64,000 bases of DNA. It comes from Psychrobacter glacincola (GTDB taxonomy: Bacteria > Pseudomonadota > Gammaproteobacteria > Pseudomonadales > Moraxellaceae). Location: the NCBI RefSeq assembly GCF_904846075.1, contig NZ_CAJGZH010000001.1, positions 1,302,001 to 1,366,000 of the forward strand, in the 5' to 3' direction. Shown here in pieces: positions 58,201-64,000 of the stretch; within the stretch, counting starts at the first letter, position 1; each line of letters begins with the position of its first letter. The notes under the pieces are model-generated. The model saw only the letters and a program-made list of their open reading frames with translations. It had not been told where the DNA came from and did no database searches. The position numbers and the translations under genes were made by a program.

Positions 58201-60597
58201 TAAATTGTCTGGCGTTGATACTTTAATGGTTTGCTCAGAGATAATTTTGCCATTCACGTCAGTAGCGACACCGCGAAGGGTATTGTTGCCGCGTTTTAAG
58301 TCGACGGCATAGTAATCAAAGGCAGTCACATTCTGTTTTTCTTGCTCAGCTGTTTTGCCGATTTGTTGTTCTGATACTGCTTTTCCATTGGCATATAGTG
58401 TAAATATTGAACCCAGTGGCGCTTGCACCTGTACCATTTGTTTATAAGTGCTGAGCTGTTGACCTTCGTTTAAATTGATAAAAGCCACGTCATTGTTAGC
58501 CACTTCTTTGAGATATTCTTCCAACTCTTTTTCTACTGGCGGTGCTACCGTAGTTACGGTCATATCAACACGATTGGCGGCTGGATTGATCATCTCATTG
58601 ACGATAGCAGAGTCACAGTTGCTGCCCAGATCTAAGTCGCCATTGATGTTGCAGCCACTGGCGTCTACATTATCATCGTAGTCACGATTGTAGTCAGGGT
58701 CTAGGGTTAGCTCGGTTTTTACTGCTTGCTCAAGGCTATCATTCTTAGCGCTCACTGATTTGCTACGAGCGACAAGCTCTGTATTCAAACGCTCAGTGCT
58801 ATCGCCCATACCGACCACGATACCGAAATCGGCACGATGTAATTCGCCATATTTTAAGTCAACGAAACGGCTGCCAGCATCACCAGCATTGCGATTACTT
58901 TGGGTGACCATCTCGGTTGAGTGAGGGATGGTGGTGCGGTCAACTTTTAAGACGTGAGTTTTGGCACTGACACCATAGAAGTTATATTTACCTTCAGGAT
59001 CAGTCACGACAAAGTTACCATTTTCCATGTAGATACGCACTCCTGCAACGCCAAGTTCGCCATCTTCTTTTTGTTGAATGCCGTCACGGTTGATATCGTG
59101 GTAGACCTTACCGATGATGATGCCATCAGTATTCATGAGGCCGCGCTCTACTTCAATCTTCCACTGTGCTTCTCTTGAAACTAAGCTTTTACCTTGTTCA
59201 TTGCTAGCAACGGCAGTCGCGCGGTTGATGCCATCACCGCCTAATGATGAGGAACCGATTAAGACACGATACGTGATTTTTTTACTTTCGCCATTTGCCA
59301 TATTACCTAAATTTAGCACCTGATATTTACCATCAGCTTTAAACTCAGTGGTTTGTGCTTGGTCGATACTGATATCAGCAGTTTGGTTGATACGTACACT
59401 ACCATCTACATAAGCAAAACCACGGGGTAGGGCGTCTTTTAGCTGTACATCGTAAGCGGTAGAGTTGCCACTATTGGTGATATTAATGGTGTAGCTAACA
59501 TAATCACCAAATTCAGCGCTTTTAACGTCGCTTTCTTTGGTGACGACTAAGCTTGGGCTATCATCGACGATATTGATTTGTGTATCTAAGTCATCGATAC
59601 GTACGGTGAAGTCACCTTCGCTTGGTAGCTGCTCAGCGCCAGTGCCGACAGAAGGCGCGATACAGGCGTCTAGACTTGCAGTCAACGTATCATTTGCTAG
59701 AGTCTGAATAAATTTGTCATTGATAGCGTTGGCATTGTTTTGTGTTGGTGCTGATAGCTGGTATTTACCAGTACTATTGCCCGTCTCAATCGCTTTCAAT
59801 GCGTATTTGTCACCCGTCAACAAAGAGGTAATCGTGACCCATACTTGATCTGGCTTATCTAGCTGAACGTTACACTGCGCATAGCTGGCATCGATATAGA
59901 CGTTTTCATCGATTTGTGAGGTGGTTTTGTTTTCGTCAAACTTAGGCGTTGTAAATTTGATTTCAGGCTCAACGATGATCAGTCTATCAATCGCGTTGAC
60001 ACTCGATACGGATGGGTCTTCCAGAACGACAGCGCCAATTTTAATATCTGCAGTATCGCCACTTTTGCCGTTAACATCTGATAAAGCTTGCACGATGAAC
60101 TGGATACTTTCACTGTGTCCAAGTTTGATTTGTGCGCTTAAATTATCGAAAATAACTTCAGTATCACCATTATCAACGACGCCGTTTTTATTTAGATCTT
60201 GATAGACTTTTAAGTTTGAGAGCGTTAGCGATACAGCCAATGTTAGCTCAACAGTCTGGTTGCTATAGCTGGTATTGCTGAGGACATTTACCCAGTTAAC
60301 TAAGGCGTTGGGCATAACGGTGAGTAACGGCTGTTGAGTGAGTTCAATACCGTATTCAGGAAGGTCTGAGGCTTTGACTTGTACTTGGTTTGAGGTGCTA
60401 GATATTGTGACGTCAGTCTGGTTATTGACGTTATAGCTAGCATTTGCAATATTGTTGATGATTTGCAGATTAGGGTTTGCTGCATCAGCTGCAATCGCGA
60501 TATTTGATTGCATAAGCAACATTGCCAATGACAGCGCAGAGATCTTTGCTGAACACAATGCAGTACGATTAGACGGTGTCATGGTAGATAGAGTCAT
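55264..60597 (-). CDS. Giant DUF11/SdrD-B/Ig-like surface protein with C-terminal outer-membrane barrel
   Basis: ATG 60597 is preferred to the upstream TTG, giving about 1777 residues. A signal peptide (LSLAMLLMQSNIAIA) is followed by an N-terminal module with INNIANASYNV, shared with the next gene. Then come beta-sandwich regions, a DUF11 domain (about 365-455: VTKESDVKSAEFGDYVSYTI), an SdrD-B-like domain (about 490-560: GKVYHDINRDGIQQKEDGEL, with Ca-binding-type Asps), and an Ig-like region near 830-930. The last 830 or so residues look like a large beta barrel: alternating aromatic strands such as GDLKTQIDNDEGIKLGQYNR, FAEYEQDIDNSNRN and AYFRLRFKFDEDLF near the end. It is probably a surface platform or exporter for the DUF11 proteins. 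The function is inferred. Confidence 0.8.
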   Translation of the reverse strand: MTLSTMTPSNRTALCSAKISALSLAMLLMQSNIAIAADAANPNLQIINNIANASYNVNNQTDVTISSTSNQVQVKASDLPEYGIELTQQPLLTVMPNALVNWVNVLSNTSYSNQTVELTLAVSLTLSNLKVYQDLNKNGVVDNGDTEVIFDNLSAQIKLGHSESIQFIVQALSDVNGKSGDTADIKIGAVVLEDPSVSSVNAIDRLIIVEPEIKFTTPKFDENKTTSQIDENVYIDASYAQCNVQLDKPDQVWVTITSLLTGDKYALKAIETGNSTGKYQLSAPTQNNANAINDKFIQTLANDTLTASLDACIAPSVGTGAEQLPSEGDFTVRIDDLDTQINIVDDSPSLVVTKESDVKSAEFGDYVSYTINITNSGNSTAYDVQLKDALPRGFAYVDGSVRINQTADISIDQAQTTEFKADGKYQVLNLGNMANGESKKITYRVLIGSSSLGGDGINRATAVASNEQGKSLVSREAQWKIEVERGLMNTDGIIIGKVYHDINRDGIQQKEDGELGVAGVRIYMENGNFVVTDPEGKYNFYGVSAKTHVLKVDRTTIPHSTEMVTQSNRNAGDAGSRFVDLKYGELHRADFGIVVGMGDSTERLNTELVARSKSVSAKNDSLEQAVKTELTLDPDYNRDYDDNVDASGCNINGDLDLGSNCDSAIVNEMINPAANRVDMTVTTVAPPVEKELEEYLKEVANNDVAFINLNEGQQLSTYKQMVQVQAPLGSIFTLYANGKAVSEQQIGKTAEQEKQNVTAFDYYAVDLKRGNNTLRGVATDVNGKIISEQTIKVSTPDNLQAIDYRTQAQLVPADGVSDYQVVISLKDRDGRPYIASTPITIDTNIGRINLNDSSKDQAGSQVIVSGGELLIPVTAPSVPGKGELVIDTGSSKQIIPLQFTAQLRPLIAVGIVEGAISLKDFDGSSITDAQGAFEQELNDFAGNDDYTASGRAAMFLKGKVRGDYLLTLAYDSDKKGERLFRDIEPGEYYPVYGDSSAKGFDAQSTSKLYVRLDKGRSFAMYGDLKTQIDNDEGIKLGQYNRTLTGLKAQYEDSNTRITAFVAETSTSQRVNETRGLGISGPYPLAENFDAVLENSETVEVITRDANNPGLIISRETLTRFADYEIDPISRSLFLKAPIASQDIDGNPIYLRVTVEVDEGGEKYLVGGIAAKQQLTDKVAIGGSYVNSDDPLNKEELASVNSVIKFNDKLKLVAEYAMNKAENPNFQPSNQINATELDGQDAEGNALRIELDFDNKKNTRAKAYYNDTDEGFVTGASPQTAGRAESGVEVTHLINDKKTALKLEGVRTKDHTTDASRQGVLASIEQRLSTNIVGEIGLRYYKQDATAASRNIQAVTDVVDVTDNTLFNDDIINQSALNNVSDSEKDIEGTTARARITARLPKLNDSLVFAEYEQDIDNSNRNATSIGGETPLGGLGRLYARHDLINSLSGSYGLDDTEERQRTVFGFDAAYMKDGKVYSEYRMSDAISAREAEAAIGLKNKWYVQEGLTLNTLFERVESLEGDTENTATAAGIGIEYLAKEDYKASARFEKRWGETSDTLLGSAGIAYRYTDDVTLLAKDIYSRVDYDDGNRTINRFQLGAAYRDYDSNQLDMLAKLEYRLDDNSTGDDAYQKDAVIWSLSGNYHPTRPLTLSGRYAGKYTQFDADDISSDNTAHALYARGLYDISERWDVGLQAGTYWNKQADDMSYMLGAEVGYSPMTNLWLSLGYNFMGFEDEDIAYDDSTMEGAYFRLRFKFDEDLFKRDDPRKNQRLTTHSTL

Positions 60598-60640
60598 ATG
60601 TCGCTTATCCAATAAAATATCAGTGAGGGTAAGGGTAGAG

Positions 60641-60687
60641 ATTCTCTAGCTTGAATAATGAAAAGTGATTAATTCAAGCTAGAGGAT
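60641..60687. repeat. 16-bp hairpin between the DUF11 and barrel genes
   Basis: CTCTAGCTTGAAT (60644-60656) and ATTCAAGCTAGAG (60672-60684) form a 13-bp perfect stem, extended by three pairs including one G-U, around a 15-nt loop. On the minus strand no T-run follows, so it is not a standard terminator. It lies in the 135-bp spacer between the two genes. Confidence 0.75.
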
Positions 60688-60732
60688 CTATAAACGTCTA
60701 TTGAGGCTTATAGATTTAGAACCGAAAATTAT

Positions 60733-62904
60733 TTATGGTGTAGTAGTACGAGCATTTTTAATCTTAACTTTAAAGCTTAAGCTAGCAGTACCTTGAGGAG
60801 CTAAAACATCTGTACCAGACATAGCGGCAGTAATAGCAGTAGCATTTGCAGTGGCGTCACCAATAGAAGAGCTGGTAGTAGCAGAAGAAGCAGCCGTACC
60901 ACTTACATAATCAGCACCAGCTGAGAAGTTAGAAAGTAAATCTGTTATGGTTAAGCCTGTGATATTAAAGCCAGAAGCCGCTTTTGAATCTGCAGTTTGA
61001 ATAGCCGAGGAAGTATTAGTCGCATTAATACGATAAATAATACATTGATCAGGTTTCGCACCAGTTATCGCATCTTTACTAAATACAGCTGCAGAAAAGG
61101 CGCCTGTACATGTTGCATCTAGTGCTTGAAACTTCTCTAAAGTTAACCCTTTGACATTAGTTTTATCTGTAACTGTAGTAGCAGTAGGAGCACCAGTACC
61201 AGTAGGGGTTAAAGTTACGATAGTATTTTCGCTGCTACCTAAAGCTGCAGCTGTAGTAGCATCTTTAGGATTAGTTACATTGCCTGATGAAATGTTATAA
61301 CTAATCGTAAATGTACCACCATTAGGAATACCACCATCAGGTAAAGTAGTACCGTTAAGAGAGTATGTATTACCACTAGTAGTGGTAGGTGAAATACTTC
61401 TTGTAATTGATGTTGTTGAACTGGCAGGCGTATAAGTGATACTGACAGGACCAATGACAGGTCTGACCGCAGTATTCAAACTATCATCTGCAATAGTGAA
61501 GTTTAAAGGGTTAGCATCAGTACCTTCAGTGTCTCGACCGGTATTAGTGATAATAGTCGTGTGCGTAGCTTGACTAGTACTACCTGAGGCAGGTGAAATC
61601 TCTCTTACTGTTGGATTACTTAATGCCAATGCACGCTTAACCGTTAATAGTGGCTGCGTAGAATCACCACCTGTACCAGTTGGATTAGAACCATTGATGT
61701 TTTCTACATCATCACCTGCTGGGTAATAGGTAGCAGTATTTTCATTTGCGCCTCCATTCTCAGTACTATCTTTGATAGTGACATTACCTACAGGAGCCTC
61801 TACATGAGCGTGGTTGATGAGAGGCGAAGCAAGTGTCTCCAGGTCATCTTGTAAAACTCTGAAAGTAACGGTAACGATTGCACCAACTGGCAGATTTACA
61901 TTGCCAATCTCAAAGCTATCAATAGCATTACTTGTACCATTACTACTTGTAGTAGCAGTATTACCTATTGTTCCCTTCGTACCACTTGGAACAAGCAATC
62001 CTGAGTTATCAACAGTAGTAACTATTGAACCTGATACCAATTTTAGACCTGCTGGTAAGCTATCAATAATTTTTACATTAGTGGCATCAGTAGCGTAAGC
62101 AGAATCCTTATTGTTTTTGACTGTAATAGTATAGGTTGCCTCATCAGTCGGATTGCTAAGATCTAATGTTTTAGTTACTCTCTTCACAATACTGAAAACA
62201 GGAAGTCTAACAATACTCTGGTTCTCATTTGTAAGTATGGTTCCAGTACCAATGAAAGCACTTGAAGCTGTCAAAGTACCTACACCTATCTGACCACCAA
62301 TTTGATTTGCACTAGGTACAGGTACCTGATAAGACAAATCTGCAGTTAAACCTGGTGCCAATTTAATAGTGCCACCACTGGTTATGTTTCCAGCCACCAC
62401 TGTAAGTCCCAATGCTTGCCCTTCAGCTAAGGTTAGAGCGGTACCATCTGAAGTGCGTTTGATCACAAAGGCGATACTATCGTTGTTAGCTTTAAAAAGA
62501 TAATTTTGACTTGCTGTAACAAGGGTAGCGTCATCACTAGCTAGAGCTCTAACCGTATAAGTATCAGTCACGTTACCAGTGTTGCTCAAAGAATGAGTGA
62601 AAGTATTTGTACCACCAAGAGTAGCTGCCTGATTTGAGTTTGTATTATTATTATTATCATTGTCGACAATAGTAGCTATTAGTGAGAAGTTAGCCGTTTC
62701 ATTAACATTAACTGTGACAGTATTAGAAGTAACCGTAGGTTGAACAACAGTACCAACGCTGTAGCTTGCGGTTGCTACGTTATTAATAGCCCCTGCAGCC
62801 TTGGTTGTATCAGTAGCCGTAGCCGCCATAGCCCCAGTAGAGATACCCATCACCGCAGCAACACCAACGGCTAACAGGCTATAATTAAAATTATTTGATT
62901 TCAT
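60733..62904 (-). CDS. Secreted multi-DUF11 surface protein
   Basis: The 723 residues begin with a signal peptide ending AMA (about 1-27), then INNVATASYSVGTVV, the same opening module as the barrel protein. At least three DUF11-type repeats follow: one near 240-300 (FSIVKRVTKTLDLSNPTDEA), one near 420-500 (PLLTVKRALALSNPTVREIS), and one near 640-720 (CIIYRINATNTSSAI). Composition is rich in Thr, Ala, Asn and Ser and poor in Lys, as in other repeat surface proteins. There is no membrane anchor or LPXTG motif. AGGAT precedes the ATG. It is co-oriented with its neighbours and likely in the same operon. Confidence 0.85.
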   Translation of the reverse strand: MKSNNFNYSLLAVGVAAVMGISTGAMAATATDTTKAAGAINNVATASYSVGTVVQPTVTSNTVTVNVNETANFSLIATIVDNDNNNNTNSNQAATLGGTNTFTHSLSNTGNVTDTYTVRALASDDATLVTASQNYLFKANNDSIAFVIKRTSDGTALTLAEGQALGLTVVAGNITSGGTIKLAPGLTADLSYQVPVPSANQIGGQIGVGTLTASSAFIGTGTILTNENQSIVRLPVFSIVKRVTKTLDLSNPTDEATYTITVKNNKDSAYATDATNVKIIDSLPAGLKLVSGSIVTTVDNSGLLVPSGTKGTIGNTATTSSNGTSNAIDSFEIGNVNLPVGAIVTVTFRVLQDDLETLASPLINHAHVEAPVGNVTIKDSTENGGANENTATYYPAGDDVENINGSNPTGTGGDSTQPLLTVKRALALSNPTVREISPASGSTSQATHTTIITNTGRDTEGTDANPLNFTIADDSLNTAVRPVIGPVSITYTPASSTTSITRSISPTTTSGNTYSLNGTTLPDGGIPNGGTFTISYNISSGNVTNPKDATTAAALGSSENTIVTLTPTGTGAPTATTVTDKTNVKGLTLEKFQALDATCTGAFSAAVFSKDAITGAKPDQCIIYRINATNTSSAIQTADSKAASGFNITGLTITDLLSNFSAGADYVSGTAASSATTSSSIGDATANATAITAAMSGTDVLAPQGTASLSFKVKIKNARTTTP

Positions 62905-62955
62905 ATAGATATCCTAAAATTAGAAGAGCAAGATTTTGTGAGTTGAAGGAGAGGT

Positions 62956-63420
62956 CTAGTTGACGATCGTGTTAAGTGCCACGGCGGCAGACTTCTGTGC
63001 TGGTAATAACTTGATATTCCAGCGCAGGGTACGATATTCAGAAAACGGAATTTTAACCATTTTGCCATCGACTTTACGCATCAGTGGCATATCGGCATAG
63101 TTCTTGCCATCGATACTGGCTTGAGCACTGGTAGGATTAGCTTCACCAGTGAAAGCCATATTGGCAGGGATAGGCAATACGACCGCCAGATCTTGGATAT
63201 CTTTGTTAATAATATTGCTGTATGTTGCCTTATACTGAATGACCGTACCCGCTGGAGCATTACGAACTGGTAGATAAGAGATCTTACCTTCGGCGTTTTT
63301 GGTGACTTGATTGGCTGTTAAATCCATTTTTAAGGCATCATTGGCGTGAGCAGCACTTAGTGCTATTACCGACGCTAAGCTTGCTAATATGGCACTGCGT
63401 AAAAAATTAAAACCTTTCAT
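62956..63420 (-). CDS. Small secreted DUF11-like protein
   Basis: The 154 residues have a signal peptide (SAILASLASVIALSAAHA) and one beta-sandwich domain with VIQYKATYSNIINKDIQDLA, LPIPANMAFTGEANPTSA and LRWNIKLLPAQKSAAVALN. This resembles a single DUF11/alternating-strand unit. The ribosome site AAGGAAT is good. It lies 51 bp upstream of the 723-residue protein and is probably the first gene of that transcript. It may be a minor subunit or a chaperone-like factor. Confidence 0.75.
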   Translation of the reverse strand: MKGFNFLRSAILASLASVIALSAAHANDALKMDLTANQVTKNAEGKISYLPVRNAPAGTVIQYKATYSNIINKDIQDLAVVLPIPANMAFTGEANPTSAQASIDGKNYADMPLMRKVDGKMVKIPFSEYRTLRWNIKLLPAQKSAAVALNTIVN

Positions 63421-63611
63421 ATCGTATTCCTTGCTTAAACCATTATTATCAAGTCAATCTTGACTTCGTCCCATGCAATGTAAAAACTGCAATCAACTAT
63501 GAATAAGAGATGCTGATAAAGTTAGAATTGTTCCTTAATGTGATTGTCACGCAAACAATACAAATATTCACCACAAAAACGACAAATGGTATTTTGGAGT
63601 ACACAAACGGT

Positions 63612-63641
63612 AAAAGCCCTATCTATAGAGATAGGGCTTTT
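63612..63641 (-). terminator. Terminator between the partial DUF11 gene and the 154-residue gene
   Basis: AAAAGCCCTATCT and AGATAGGGCTTTT form a 13-bp stem with a 4-nt loop, 50 bp past the stop at 63694. The run of Ts is on the correct side for the minus strand. It implies a separate promoter for the genes downstream. Confidence 0.88.
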
Positions 63642-63693
63642 GTCAGTAAAAAATATTCTTTAGGGTTGATAATATAGCAAGGGGGAATAGTTA

Positions 63694-64000
63694 CTAAGGG
63701 TTCACAGTAGTGCCGTATTTGGTGTTGAAATAAAAATCACTTTTGGTATTTTTTTGCAACATCAATGCAGTAGTTTTGACCGTACCATTCAAACCAAGAG
63801 CGACACTATCAGTAGCATAACTGCCATTATTATCGGTAGGCGCCACACGTATAGACGTTACCTGTGCATTATTTACCCCTTTCTTTTGAAGCACATCACT
63901 CATGATAAAGTCACTAATAGCAAGATTGGCGCGATTGGTCGCGGTTATCTTATAAGCAATACACTGCTGCGGAGTGATATTATTTTGGATAGGATCCATA
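63694..64000 (-). CDS. C-terminal part of another DUF11-type surface protein (start outside window)
   Basis: The frame is open at the right edge and ends at 63694, leaving about 101 residues. NITPQQCIAYKITATNRANL aligns by eye with CIIYRINATNTSSAI near the end of the 723-residue protein, followed by a similar DFIMSDVL strand and a comparable short C terminus. It is therefore the last repeat of a paralogue. The internal Met at the edge should not be taken as its start. Confidence 0.8.
   Translation of the reverse strand, partial: MDPIQNNITPQQCIAYKITATNRANLAISDFIMSDVLQKKGVNNAQVTSIRVAPTDNNGSYATDSVALGLNGTVKTTALMLQKNTKSDFYFNTKYGTTVNP

Overview
The window looks like chromosome from a Psychrobacter-type gammaproteobacterium (Moraxellaceae). 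The evidence is the low-to-moderate GC, AT-rich intergenic DNA and the gene repertoire: SthA-type transhydrogenase, a ppsA/ppsR divergent pair, an rpsF-rpsR-rplI operon without priB, a scattered type II secretion system, and several acidic or Asn-rich protein tails. No phage, transposase, integrase, CRISPR array or rRNA operon was seen. The genus is an inference; no database was consulted.

Layout. 1-1.2 kb: the 3' end of an unknown gene, a tRNA-Leu(CAA) with its own promoter and terminator, and ferredoxin-NADP reductase. 1.7-9.8 kb: trmO, the secretion ATPase gspE, a TatD nuclease, a TetR regulator and the minor pseudopilin operon gspHIJK. 9.9-13.9 kb: a FabR-like regulator, dGTPase, a His-rich MliC-like lipoprotein behind a perfect Zur-type operator, and ychF. 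14.3-22.5 kb: a stand-alone UvrD-like helicase, a formylglycine-generating-enzyme-like lipoprotein, and a 1534-residue helicase with a C-terminal Vsr/DUF559-type nuclease domain. This is the most defence-like stretch. 22.9-30.2 kb: small-molecule metabolism, with a D-amino-acid dehydrogenase/RidA pair, crotonase, a VOC protein divergent from a LysR regulator, and glycerate kinase with a GntP permease. 30.4-33 kb: the cobalamin tail genes cobT-cobS-cobC.

33-34.8 kb: ribosomal proteins S6, S18 and L9, with a leader that fits the S6:S18 autoregulatory mRNA motif. 35-42.3 kb: a GYF_2-RDD membrane protein, PEP synthase and its divergent regulatory kinase/phosphorylase, a DUF4377 lipoprotein, and SthA with a long N-terminal extension. 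42.4-49 kb: an export cluster on the minus strand (TolC-like, YihY/BrkB, HlyD-like adaptor, two ABC-2 permeases) that has no ATPase subunit. 49.6-54.2 kb: glycerol kinase, a glycine-zipper protein, an EEP-family hydrolase and a TetR regulator.

54.3-64 kb: a minus-strand surface-protein cluster that runs off the window edge. In transcription order it holds a partial DUF11-type protein, a 154-residue secreted protein, a 723-residue multi-DUF11 protein, a roughly 1780-residue DUF11/SdrD-B/Ig-like protein ending in a predicted outer-membrane barrel, and a small exported protein. Together with the helicase-nuclease and the Zur-box lipoprotein, this cluster is the best candidate for undescribed biology here.
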